32,203 nucleotides of DNA from NCBI GenBank assembly GCA_937959265.1, contig CALGMA010000027.1, positions 73,474 to 105,676 on the forward strand, given 5' to 3'. The notes below the pieces were generated by a model. It was given only the letters and a program-made list of their open reading frames with translations. It was not told where the DNA came from and searched no databases. This stretch comes from an uncultured Anaerolineae bacterium. Lineage in GTDB: Bacteria; Chloroflexota; Anaerolineae; J036; Brachytrichaceae. Made by a program: the position numbers and the translations under genes. Below, piece after piece: positions 1 through 7,061 of the stretch (positions within the stretch are counted from its first letter, which is position 1; each line of letters begins with the position of its first letter).

Positions 1-1103
1 ATCGGCGTGACATGCGCGTTGCGTACATCGAGGCCAAACGCGCTGCTAGGGTCGCTGAAGTACTGCAGTTGCGCTTCGAGCGACGCCGGAAGGTTGATTA
101 CATCGAAGGCAAACGCAGCCAGGGCCAACACGAACACCCCGCCGACCCAACGCCACGGTTGCCGCACGCATGCCAGGAACAACGCCGCACCCGCTGCTGC
201 TGCGCCGACCAGCGCCCCGCGCGAGCCGCTGGCGATGAGCGCGCGAACGCACAGCGCCGCAACGAGCGCCGAAACGGCCAAAAGCAAGAGCATCGGCCCG
301 TGCGCGCGGCCGGCCACACGCATGGAACATCTCAGGCAGCCGGCGCGCCACTTCGACCAGACCTGGGCCGTCGCCCACAGCGCCAGCGCAGCCGCGACCG
401 GCCACGTCAGCCCCATGAACCCGCCAAACGGGTTGGGCTGCTCGAACGTGCCGTAAGCGCGATACGCATCCGTGCCGCGGATGCGAAACTCCGGGGGGCC
501 AAATCCGCGCGCGTCGGCCTGAATCAATCCAAAGGCGGCTTGTCCTGCCGCAGAGACCAAGATCGCGCCGAGGACGATCCAGCGCTTGCGCGAATCCGCT
601 TCGCCGGCGACCAGCAGCGCCACCGCGCCGATCTGCATCCACTTGATGCACTCCGTCGCCCAGTCGCGGAAGTCGCGCGCCGGGAAGAACGAGAGCAAAC
701 AGGCCGCGAGGAAAGCAGCGAACGCGGCGGCAATCGCCAGCGGAGGTCGGACGAGCGAGAAGCGGCGCGCAGCGAGCCAGCGGAAGGCGTATGCAACCAG
801 CGCAAGCGCCAGCACGATCTGACCGCTGTCGAGCGGCAACTGCAACGTCACGCGCTCCAGCGGTTGAAACGGCCCGACGATCAACGCCAGAGCCAGGCCA
901 ACGACCGGCTCGGCCAAGATCACCGCCAAAGCCAATAGCGCAACGATGAACGCGGCGACGACAATGAGCTGAGGCTGCGGCAGCAACGCAATGGCTACCC
1001 CGACGACACTTAGGGTGATGACTTGCGCGGTCAGATGTGACCACGGCCAGGCGCGGCGAAATCGCGCGGCGACCGGTTCATCCAGCACGCTGTGATAGGC
1101 CAT
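1..1103 (-). CDS. O-antigen ligase (Wzy_C) family membrane protein, N-terminal part
   Basis: This is an open frame on the minus strand from an ATG at 1103-1101 that stays open to the left edge, so the C-terminus lies outside the window. The roughly 367 visible residues form about nine hydrophobic segments. Two stretches are typical of O-antigen ligase/polymerase (Wzy_C) proteins: FEQPNPFGGFMGL in the middle and SGSRGALVGA near the end of the visible part. Family members join or polymerise lipid-linked glycans outside the inner membrane; the substrate here cannot be told. The start lies 6 bases after the stop of the MaoC-like gene, so the two are probably co-transcribed. The long ORF overlapping it in another frame is Arg/Cys-rich and is a shadow. 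Confidence 0.8.
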   Translation of the reverse strand, partial: MAYHSVLDEPVAARFRRAWPWSHLTAQVITLSVVGVAIALLPQPQLIVVAAFIVALLALAVILAEPVVGLALALIVGPFQPLERVTLQLPLDSGQIVLALALVAYAFRWLAARRFSLVRPPLAIAAAFAAFLAACLLSFFPARDFRDWATECIKWMQIGAVALLVAGEADSRKRWIVLGAILVSAAGQAAFGLIQADARGFGPPEFRIRGTDAYRAYGTFEQPNPFGGFMGLTWPVAAALALWATAQVWSKWRAGCLRCSMRVAGRAHGPMLLLLAVSALVAALCVRALIASGSRGALVGAAAAGAALFLACVRQPWRWVGGVFVLALAAFAFDVINLPASLEAQLQYFSDPSSAFGLDVRNAHVTP

Positions 1104-1109
1104 CGCAGA

Positions 1110-1577
1110 TTACGCTGCTTTCGGCTTGCTCTTCACCAGTAGCGTCCACGAGCCGCGCTGCACTACGCTGCCATCTTGTTTCTTCACACTGACCTTGAAC
1201 GTCACTTTGCCGTTGCCCAGTCGTGGGAAGGCTTTGACTTCGGCAACTTCAGCTTCCAGGTGGATCGTGTCGCCGATGAAGATGGGCGCGGTGAACTCCC
1301 ACTCGATGCCGCGAAAGACTTCCACCGTGCCGAACAGGAAACCCATCTGGAAGGCCAATCCGCTGGCGATGCTCAGACCGAGCAAGCCGTGAGCAATGCG
1401 CCGGCCGAACAGATTGCCCTGGGAGAAGGTTTCGCTGGTGTGAATTTCATTGTAGTCGCCGCTCAAGCCGGCGAACATGACGATGTCGGCCTCGGTGATG
1501 GTGCGGCTGGGCGACGTGGCTTTGTCGCCGACGACGAAGTCTTCAAAGTACAAACCGTGCGGTGTAGTGAGCGCCAT
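1110..1577 (-). CDS. MaoC-like hotdog dehydratase/hydratase
   Basis: The 155-residue protein is a single hotdog-fold domain of the MaoC / (R)-specific enoyl-CoA hydratase family. The hydratase signature SGDYNEIH carries the expected catalytic pair Asp41 and His46, followed by the conserved GRRIAHGLL stretch. Family members hydrate 2-enoyl-CoA thioesters in fatty-acid or polyhydroxyalkanoate metabolism, but small stand-alone members are often of unknown substrate. The ATG is preceded at 7 bases by TACAAT (1590-1585), which could give a leaderless message; no Shine-Dalgarno sequence is seen. It sits between a methyltransferase gene 61 bases upstream and the O-antigen ligase-like gene 6 bases downstream. 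Confidence 0.85.
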   Translation of the reverse strand: MALTTPHGLYFEDFVVGDKATSPSRTITEADIVMFAGLSGDYNEIHTSETFSQGNLFGRRIAHGLLGLSIASGLAFQMGFLFGTVEVFRGIEWEFTAPIFIGDTIHLEAEVAEVKAFPRLGNGKVTFKVSVKKQDGSVVQRGSWTLLVKSKPKAA

Positions 1578-1638
1578 GACGCAGATTGTATAAGGACAAG
1601 GCAGTTAGGGCCGACATGCGCACGTGCGATGCTGCGCA

Positions 1639-2451
1639 CTACTTGGTCAGCACAACGATCATGCGCTCAGAATCATTGTCCAGCAGCGGCGGCGGGATAA
1701 GCATATCGCCGTACCAATGCACGGCCGAGAACGCCCCCGAGAGATCAATCAGCGCCCGCAGTTCCTGCATCTGATACCAGCGATGCGGATGCCGATGTTC
1801 GACGACGCGTTCCGGCCGGCCAACCTCGCGTATCGTCAGTCGTGCAGTCACGAGCCACTGCTGCGTAATCCAGTCATACGGATCATCGGCCGCGCCGAAC
1901 AGCACGTCCACCTCGGTGTAAGGCTCATCGGCAAAGTAGGGAACATCGGTGGAGCGAGACAACCAGGCGTTGGGCAGGCTATCGCGCCAGATCGTAGATG
2001 GATGCGCCATCTCAATCACGAAGACGCCGCCGGGCAGCAGACTGCGAGATACCGACTCGAGATGCAATATGACTTGCTCGTTGGTCACCAGGTGCGACAG
2101 GCTTTCCATCAGATTCGCAGCCAACGCCACCGGCCGATCCAGCGTGAAATCGACCATATCTGCGGCCACGGTCTCCAGAAAAGCGCCGTCACGCTTTGCA
2201 CCCTCGCACGCATAGTCGAGCATATCGGGTGAAAGATCAAGCGCCACCGCGCGCCAACCGCGCCGGGCAAACTCGCGCGCGTGACGCGCCGGACCGCAGG
2301 CAAGTTCTAGGAACGAGGCAGCAGCGCTCCCGGCGACGCGGCCATGCGTCCGCAAACACCATTCGAGGAAGTTGCATTCATCCACAAAATCCCGATCGCT
2401 GAAAGCGATGTCGTAGGCGCGTGCGTTGGCGTAGAACTCCGGCGATGTCAC
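1639..2451 (-). CDS. class I SAM-dependent methyltransferase
   Basis: This 270-residue protein starts with GTG (2451-2449) and shows a Rossmann-type methyltransferase core. Motif I reads FLELACGPARHA around residues 47-58, followed by the acidic loop ALDLSPDML and an LLPGG post-motif after the third strand. The C-terminal half (FADEPYTEVDVLFG onward) matches the extra strand region of small-molecule methyltransferases. The acceptor substrate cannot be inferred. The TAGAAT hexamer at 2465-2460 is 8 bases before the GTG, which fits a leaderless transcript. It is divergent from the dehydrogenase gene at 2507. Confidence 0.8.
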   Translation of the reverse strand: MTSPEFYANARAYDIAFSDRDFVDECNFLEWCLRTHGRVAGSAAASFLELACGPARHAREFARRGWRAVALDLSPDMLDYACEGAKRDGAFLETVAADMVDFTLDRPVALAANLMESLSHLVTNEQVILHLESVSRSLLPGGVFVIEMAHPSTIWRDSLPNAWLSRSTDVPYFADEPYTEVDVLFGAADDPYDWITQQWLVTARLTIREVGRPERVVEHRHPHRWYQMQELRALIDLSGAFSAVHWYGDMLIPPPLLDNDSERMIVVLTK

Positions 2452-2459
2452 GAGGTCGA

Positions 2460-2487
2460 ATTCTATTCGCCTCTACAATTCGATCAA
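2460..2487 (-). promoter_or_regulatory. candidate promoter of the methyltransferase gene
   Basis: On the minus strand TTGATC (2487-2482), a 16-base spacer and TAGAAT (2465-2460) resemble a sigma-70 promoter. The predicted start of transcription falls on or beside the GTG start codon. The same 55-base gap holds TACAAT on the plus strand (2474-2479), a possible -10 box for the divergent dehydrogenase gene. Confidence 0.4.
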
Positions 2488-2506
2488 GAGGCAGAAGTCA
2501 GAATCC

Positions 2507-3523
2507 ATGAAAGTCATCACGCTCGAAGCGCCGGGGCGATTCACACTCGGAGAAGCGACCTCGCCTGGCGCGCCTGGCCCCGGTGAAGCACTGGTGCGCG
2601 TGCATCGCGTCGGCATCTGTGGCACCGATGTGCACGCTTACCGCGGTAGGATGCCCTACCTCACCTACCCACGCATCCTCGGCCACGAACTCGGCGTCGA
2701 AGTGATCGCCGTTGGCGACGGCGTAATGAACGTGCGAGCCGGCAACCGCTGCGCCGTTGAACCTTATCTGAACTGCGGGCGCTGCATCGCCTGCCGCGCC
2801 GGCAAGACTAACTGCTGCGCCAGCTTGCAAGTATTGGGTGTGCACACCGACGGCGGCATGCGCGACCAAATCATCGTGCCGGCGCACAAGCTACACCCGG
2901 CTAACGACTTGAGCTACGAACAGCTTGCCCTGGTCGAGACACTTGGCATCGGGGCGCATGCCGTAGAGCGCGGCCATGTGCAACCCGACGAATGGACGCT
3001 GATCATCGGCGCCGGGCCGATCGGCCTGACGGTCATCCAGTTCGCCCAACTCATCACGTCCAGGATTATCGTGATAGACGTGAATCCGCTGCGGCTGGAC
3101 TTCGCGAGCGAGCATTTCATAATCACGCATGCGCTACGCGCAGATAATGATCCACTGTCGAAGATTGAAGCGATCACCAACGGCGATCTGCCAACGGTCG
3201 TCTTTGACGCAACTGGCAATCCGGAGAGCATGGTCGGCGCCTTTCGTTACGTCGCACACGGCGGCCGGCTGATCTTCGCCGGGCTGGTCAACGCCGACAT
3301 CACCTTCAGCGACCCGTTCTTTCACCGCCGCGAGATCACGCTGCTGGCCACTCGCAACAGCACCGCACGCGACTTTCAGCGCATCCTAAGGCTCATCCGC
3401 GAGGGCCGGGTGGACACACGGAATTGGGTGACGCATCGCGCGCCAGCCGAGGCCATGATCGGGATCTTCGAGAGCTGGTTGAGACCGGAGAATGGCGTGA
3501 TCAAGGCGATGGTGGAATTCTGA
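2507..3523 (+). CDS. zinc-dependent medium-chain alcohol/sorbitol dehydrogenase family protein
   Basis: This 338-residue protein has the full layout of a zinc-binding medium-chain dehydrogenase. The catalytic zinc ligands appear as Cys38 (GICGTDVHAYRG) and His60-Glu61 (GHELG). The structural zinc lobe has Cys90, Cys93, Cys96 and Cys104 in the segment NCGRCIACRAGKTNC. The nucleotide-binding loop is GAGPIG near residue 168, followed by an acidic residue in IVIDVNPLR, which suggests NAD(H). The family oxidises polyols, sugars or sugar acids (threonine, sorbitol, galactonate-type dehydrogenases); the exact substrate is not evident. A GAGG lies 13 bases before the ATG. The stop codon is 17 bases before the aspS leader peptide, so its 3' end may carry the attenuator's promoter. 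Confidence 0.85.
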   Translation: MKVITLEAPGRFTLGEATSPGAPGPGEALVRVHRVGICGTDVHAYRGRMPYLTYPRILGHELGVEVIAVGDGVMNVRAGNRCAVEPYLNCGRCIACRAGKTNCCASLQVLGVHTDGGMRDQIIVPAHKLHPANDLSYEQLALVETLGIGAHAVERGHVQPDEWTLIIGAGPIGLTVIQFAQLITSRIIVIDVNPLRLDFASEHFIITHALRADNDPLSKIEAITNGDLPTVVFDATGNPESMVGAFRYVAHGGRLIFAGLVNADITFSDPFFHRREITLLATRNSTARDFQRILRLIREGRVDTRNWVTHRAPAEAMIGIFESWLRPENGVIKAMVEF

Positions 3524-3540
3524 GGTATATTTGCGGCAAG

Positions 3541-3609
3541 ATGCGAAGGACGCTGCGCACCAATAACGACGATGATAACGATGCCTTCTACCAAGCAGGC
3601 GTCGCCTGA
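3541..3609 (+). CDS. aspS attenuator leader peptide (22 aa) with an Asn/Asp codon run
   Basis: This short ORF (ATG 3541, TGA 3607-3609) encodes 22 residues, of which residues 8-14 are NNDDDND, that is seven consecutive Asn or Asp codons (3562-3582) using both synonymous codons of each. It lies directly upstream of an intrinsic terminator and of the aspartyl-tRNA synthetase gene. That arrangement is the classical design of ribosome-mediated transcription attenuation: a ribosome lacking charged tRNA stalls on the run and changes how the RNA folds. TATATT at 3526-3531 lies 9 bases before the ATG and could be a -10 box giving an essentially leaderless start; the only GAGG is about 15 bases upstream. 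The link to aspS is seen; the mechanism is inferred. Confidence 0.8.
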   Translation: MRRTLRTNNDDDNDAFYQAGVA

Positions 3610-3651
3610 GTCGTCGCGCGCAGAACTGGGCTTGAGACTGAGGGTCGCCTG
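3596..3651 (+). promoter_or_regulatory. aspS: candidate antiterminator of the aspS attenuator
   Basis: CAGGCG at 3596-3601, in the last codons of the leader peptide, is a perfect complement of CGCCTG at 3646-3651, which contains most of the 5' arm of the terminator stem. In addition the 9-base word GTCGCCTGA occurs twice, at 3601-3609 (including the leader stop codon) and at 3644-3652, so the first copy can also compete for the terminator's 3' arm. A ribosome stalled with its A site at 3580 would shield RNA to about 3594 and leave both elements free. A ribosome at the stop codon would cover them and allow the terminator to form. Confidence 0.6.
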
Positions 3652-3669
3652 ACAAAGGCGGCCTTTTTT
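3641..3669 (+). terminator. intrinsic terminator (attenuator) upstream of aspS
   Basis: The 8-bp stem GGTCGCCT (3643-3650) / AGGCGGCC (3656-3663), with one G-T pair and a 5-base loop, is extended by A/G-T pairs and followed directly by six T residues (3664-3669). It lies after the leader peptide and 78 bases before the aspS ATG, so it must be read through for aspS to be expressed from upstream. Confidence 0.85.
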
Positions 3670-3747
3670 GTTAGTCGTCGTCGTTTGTGTCGTGCGACAC
3701 CAACGACACCGTTGACACCAACAACACTCATCCAAGGTTGGCTACTC

Positions 3748-5520
3748 ATGTTTAAGACGAAGACCTGTGGCGAACTACGCAAAGAACACGTGGGACAAAA
3801 TGTTACGCTCGCCGGCTGGGTGCACCGCCGGCGCGATCACGGCGGGGTGATCTTCATTGATCTGCGCGATCGTTTCGGTCTGACGCAGATCGTCATCAAT
3901 CCAGCGAACGTGAGCAGCCCGGAAATGTTCAAGCTGGCTGAGTCGCTGCGCAACGAATACGTGATTCAGGTCGAGGGCCAGGTGACCCTGCGGCCCGAGG
4001 GCATGGCGAATCCTAAAATGCCGACCGGCAAGATCGAGGTGATGGTCTCGCAGTTGGCGCTGCTCAACCCGGCCAAGACGCCGCCTTTCGTCATTGACGA
4101 CGAGGGCCGCGACGTGGACGAGAACCTGCGGCTCAAATATCGCTATCTGGACCTGCGGCGCGAACGCATGGCGCGCAACCTCACGATCCGCCATACCTTC
4201 GTCAAATTCATCCGTGACTATCTGGACGCGCGCGGTTTCCTCGAAGTCGAGACGCCGATCCTGTTCAAGACCACACCAGAAGGCGCGCGCGATTACCTGG
4301 TGCCCAGCCGCGTGCATCCCGGCTGCTTCTACGCGCTGCCGCAAAGCCCGCAGCAATTGAAACAGTTGCTCATGGTCGCCGGCGTCGAACGCTACTTCCA
4401 GATCGCCCGCTGCTTCCGCGACGAGGACCAGCGCGCTGACCGGCAACCCGAATTCACCCAGCTCGACCTGGAGATGAGCTTCGTGGATCGTGAGGACGTA
4501 CTCAACCTGATCGAAGGGCTGCTGACCGAATTCACCGAGCGCTATGCGCACTTACACGGCAAGCGGCTGCTGTTCAAGCCCTTCCTGCGTCTGCCCTACG
4601 AAGCAGTCATGGAACGCTTCGGGCGCGACAAGCCCGACCTACGCTTTGGCATGGAGCTGTTCGACGCGACCGACAGCACGCGCGGCTCGGAGTTCCTGCC
4701 GTTTCGCGCGGCGCATGTAAAGGGCATTTGCGCGCCCGGCTGCGCCGGCTACACTCGCAAGCAGACCGACGAGCTGACCGAGTTCGCCAAGAAGAACGGC
4801 GCCAAGGGCTTAGTCGTGCTGTGGCACGATCCAGATGGCATCCGCAACAGCGGCGCCGGCGCCAAGCTAAGCCAGGCCGAGAAGGACGCCATTGTTGCGC
4901 GGGCCGATTCGAAGCCCGGCGATCTGATTCTGCTGGTCGCCGACGACAACCGCAAGGCAGCCAATGAAGCGCTCGGGGAACTGCGCCACGAGCTGGGCAT
5001 GCGGCTCAAGCTGGCCGACGAGAACGTGATGGCTTACTTGTGGGTAGTGGACTTCCCGTTGTTCGAGTGGAACGAAGAGGAGCAGCGCTGGGATCCATCC
5101 CACCACATGTTCACCGCGCCAAAAGATGAGCACCTCGCCTTGCTGGAATCCCATCCGGGCCAGGTGCGCAGCAAACAATACGACCTGGTGTGTAACGGCT
5201 ACGAGGTCGGCGGTGGCAGCATCCGAATCCACCGCCGTGAGGTGCAGGAGACCGTGATGCGACTCATCGGTCTAGAGATGGAAGAGGCGCGGCGCAAATT
5301 CGGGCACATCCTCGAGGCGTTCGAATACGGCGCCCCACCGCACGGCGGCATCGCGCCTGGCATTGATCGGCTGACCATGCTGTATTGCGGCGAGCCAAAC
5401 ATTCGTGAGGTGATGGCGTTCCCGAAGAACCAGCAGGCCATGGATGTGATGGCCGGCGCGCCGTCGCCGGTATATGAACAGCAACTGAAGGAACTGCACA
5501 TCCGCCTGGCGCTCCCGTAA
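3748..5520 (+). CDS. aspS: aspartyl-tRNA synthetase, probably non-discriminating type
   Basis: The 590-residue protein is a bacterial-type class IIb aspartyl-tRNA synthetase. It has an N-terminal OB anticodon-binding domain (from [11 protein letters not shown]), class II motif 2 ([23 protein letters not shown]), the bacterial GAD insertion (residues about 290-410) and motif 3 ([12 protein letters not shown]) near the end. The start at 3748 gives the normal [12 protein letters not shown]-terminus; an in-frame upstream ATG at 3685 would add an unrelated tail. A weak AAGG lies 10 bases before the ATG. His31 in RRRDHGG is the residue that in studied enzymes goes with charging both tRNA-Asp and tRNA-Asn, where E. 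coli has Leu. Expression is probably controlled by the attenuator at 3541-3669. Confidence 0.95.
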   Translation: MFKTKTCGELRKEHVGQNVTLAGWVHRRRDHGGVIFIDLRDRFGLTQIVINPANVSSPEMFKLAESLRNEYVIQVEGQVTLRPEGMANPKMPTGKIEVMVSQLALLNPAKTPPFVIDDEGRDVDENLRLKYRYLDLRRERMARNLTIRHTFVKFIRDYLDARGFLEVETPILFKTTPEGARDYLVPSRVHPGCFYALPQSPQQLKQLLMVAGVERYFQIARCFRDEDQRADRQPEFTQLDLEMSFVDREDVLNLIEGLLTEFTERYAHLHGKRLLFKPFLRLPYEAVMERFGRDKPDLRFGMELFDATDSTRGSEFLPFRAAHVKGICAPGCAGYTRKQTDELTEFAKKNGAKGLVVLWHDPDGIRNSGAGAKLSQAEKDAIVARADSKPGDLILLVADDNRKAANEALGELRHELGMRLKLADENVMAYLWVVDFPLFEWNEEEQRWDPSHHMFTAPKDEHLALLESHPGQVRSKQYDLVCNGYEVGGGSIRIHRREVQETVMRLIGLEMEEARRKFGHILEAFEYGAPPHGGIAPGIDRLTMLYCGEPNIREVMAFPKNQQAMDVMAGAPSPVYEQQLKELHIRLALP

Positions 5521-5545
5521 GTGCTGGGGAGATGAGGAAAAGAGA

Positions 5546-5575
5546 AGCAGAGCAGCCGCGTCGGGCTGCTCTGCT
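5546..5575. terminator. shared hairpin terminator between convergent aspS and the reductase gene
   Basis: A perfect 12-bp inverted repeat AGCAGAGCAGCC (5546-5557) / GGCTGCTCTGCT (5564-5575) with a 6-base loop lies between two convergent stop codons. A T-rich run follows on the minus strand (complement of GAGGAAAAGAGA, 5533-5544), so it should terminate the reductase transcript best; on the plus strand the following bases are not T-rich. Confidence 0.75.
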
Positions 5576-5595
5576 ACGTTGTGACAGGCGCTCGC

Positions 5596-6618
5596 CTAGA
5601 GCTTCTTCTCCGAACTGTGTCCGGGGAAAGCCTTGGCGCCGGGATGCAGATACTGATACGCGAAATTCACCGCGCGCGTCGCCTGAGCGAAGCCCTCGAC
5701 GATCAAGTTGAGCGGCTCTTCGCCGGGTAACGCGGCAATGTCACCGGCGGCGTAGACGCCGGGGATGTTGGTCTCCTGTTTAGTGTTAACGCGGATGTAA
5801 CGCGTGCCCTCCATCTCCAAGCCCCAGTTTTTGATCGGGCCGAGGTCAACGCTGTAACCCAGCGTTAAGATCACGGCGTCTACCGGCAGCGTCATCTCCT
5901 CCTTGGTGCGGTTATCGAAGATGACGGCGTGCTCCACCTTGCCGTTGCCGCCGACGGTCTTGAGTTCGTAGAACAGTTTGACCTCCACCGAGGAATTCAA
6001 CAGCTCGGTCACCGATGCGCCATGGGCGCGGAACTGATCGCGCCGGTGAATCAGCGTGACATGCTTGGCGTAGTCTTTCAGGTTGAGCGCCCAATCCACC
6101 GCCGAGTCGCCGCCGCCAACGATCAGGATGCGCTTGCCGCGAAAGCCGGCCTTCTCCTTCACGGTGTAATACAAGCCATGCCCTTCGTAAGGGACAAGCT
6201 CCGGATTGGGCAGCTTCTTGGGCTGAAAAGCGCCCACGCCGCCGCAGATCACCACTGCGCGAGTGTGATGCTCGCCTTTGTTCGTCACGAGCTTGAACGT
6301 GCCGTCCGGCTGCCGCTCCAACTGCTCCACCCGCTCGCCTAACACGATGGCCGGCTCGAACATCTTCGCCTGATCAACCAGGTGCTTGACCAAATCCATC
6401 GCCAGGATCTTGGGGTAGCCGGGGGTGTCGTAGATGAACTTTTCCGGGTATAGCGCCGTCAGCTGCCCACCGAGGTCGTCGAGGGCATCAATCACCTTCA
6501 CCTTCATCTCACGCAGCCCGGCATAGAAGGCGCCGAACAAGCCCGATGGGCCGGCACCGATAATCGTCACGTCATACAGGTCACGTGTGCCATTGCTGCC
6601 GTTTGTGCTCACTGTCAT
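5596..6618 (-). CDS. ferredoxin/flavodoxin-NADP reductase, TrxR-like (YumC type)
   Basis: The 340-residue flavoprotein has an N-terminal FAD-binding GAGPSG (VTIIGAGPSGLFGAFYAG), a second dinucleotide loop GGGDSAVDWAL for NADPH and the C-terminal FAD contact VYAAGDIA. It resembles thioredoxin reductase, but the CxxC redox pair is missing: the corresponding place reads VICGGVGAFQPKKL. This pattern marks the type 2 ferredoxin-NADP reductases of Bacillus (YumC) and green sulfur bacteria, which move electrons between NADPH and ferredoxin. The start at 6618 is chosen because AAGGAG precedes it and because the open frame upstream runs into rnpB. A 22-bp palindrome overlaps its likely -10 box. Confidence 0.88.
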   Translation of the reverse strand: MTVSTNGSNGTRDLYDVTIIGAGPSGLFGAFYAGLREMKVKVIDALDDLGGQLTALYPEKFIYDTPGYPKILAMDLVKHLVDQAKMFEPAIVLGERVEQLERQPDGTFKLVTNKGEHHTRAVVICGGVGAFQPKKLPNPELVPYEGHGLYYTVKEKAGFRGKRILIVGGGDSAVDWALNLKDYAKHVTLIHRRDQFRAHGASVTELLNSSVEVKLFYELKTVGGNGKVEHAVIFDNRTKEEMTLPVDAVILTLGYSVDLGPIKNWGLEMEGTRYIRVNTKQETNIPGVYAAGDIAALPGEEPLNLIVEGFAQATRAVNFAYQYLHPGAKAFPGHSSEKKL

Positions 6619-6639
6619 AGCATCGCTCTCCTTGAAATC

Positions 6640-6661
6640 GCGCCGATTGTAGCATCGGCGC
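6640..6661. promoter_or_regulatory. operator-like palindrome in the reductase promoter
   Basis: A perfect inverted repeat GCGCCGAT (6640-6647), 6 bases, ATCGGCGC (6654-6661) lies 22 bases upstream of the reductase ATG. On the minus strand it overlaps TACAAT (6651-6646), the best -10 candidate for that gene. The size and position fit a dimeric repressor site; an RNA hairpin is the alternative if transcription starts upstream. The cognate factor is not in the window. Confidence 0.45.
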
Positions 6662-6686
6662 AAATGTTCCTCATAGCATTCGCTGC

Positions 6687-6692
6687 GATAAT
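6687..6692 (+). promoter_or_regulatory. -10 box of rnpB
   Basis: GATAAT ends 7 bases before 6700, where the P1 helix of RNase P RNA begins, exactly where a -10 box would place the 5' end of the mature RNA. No good -35 element is seen 16-18 bases upstream. Confidence 0.5.
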
Positions 6693-6699
6693 CAGGAGC

Positions 6700-7048
6700 G
6701 TTCGAGCCTGCCGGGCGGTCGCGTCCCGCGAGGCGGGATGAGGAAAGTCCGGACTCCATAGGGCGCGGTGCTGGCTAACGGCCAGGCGGGGTGACCCGAC
6801 GGACAGTGCAACAGAAAACATACCGCCCGCAAGGGTAAGGGTGAAATGGTGCGGTAAGAGCGCACCGGCGTCGCAGCGATGCGACGGCCTGGCAAACCCC
6901 ACCGGGAGCAACGCCAAGACGCGCAGATGAGGCGGCCCGCTGATGCGCAGGTAGGCGGCTGGAGGCGCGCAGTGATGCGCGTCCTAGAGAGATGATCGCC
7001 TCGGGCCTTCGGGCCTAGACAGAATCCGGCTTACAGGCAGGCTCGAGC
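6700..7048 (+). ncRNA. rnpB: RNase P RNA, bacterial type A
   Basis: This is the catalytic RNA that matures tRNA 5' ends. The conserved landmarks occur in order: GAGGAAAGTCCGGACTCC near 6740, ACAGAAAACATACCGCC near 6810, GGTGAAATGGTGCGGTAAGA near 6840, AAACCCCACCGGGAGCAA near 6895, TAGAGAGATGATCGCC near 6985 and ACAGAATCCGGCTTACAG near 7019. The terminal P1 helix is perfect: CGAGCCTGCC (6703-6712) pairs with GGCAGGCTCG (7036-7045) and extends outward to 6700/7048. GGCTTACAGG supplies the conserved 3' strand of P4. No terminator follows; deoC starts 14 bases later. Confidence 0.96.
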
Positions 7049-7061
7049 AGCATACGAACGC

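Noticed and set aside
46..1044. 332-residue minus-strand ORF overlapping the first gene
   Set aside because: Its composition is Arg/Cys/Gly-rich without hydrophobic pattern; another frame on the same strand encodes a clean O-antigen ligase-like membrane protein.
3524..3747. T-box riboswitch in front of aspS
   Set aside because: The conserved T-box sequence (AGGGTGGNACCGCG) and the large stem I are absent; the short Asn/Asp-coding ORF explains the terminator better.
5596..6618. Thioredoxin reductase
   Set aside because: There is no CxxC between the FAD and NADPH regions, so the ferredoxin-NADP reductase branch fits better.
6619..6759. N-terminal extension of the reductase
   Set aside because: The open frame continues into rnpB sequence; the ATG at 6618 has AAGGAG and gives the family's normal start.
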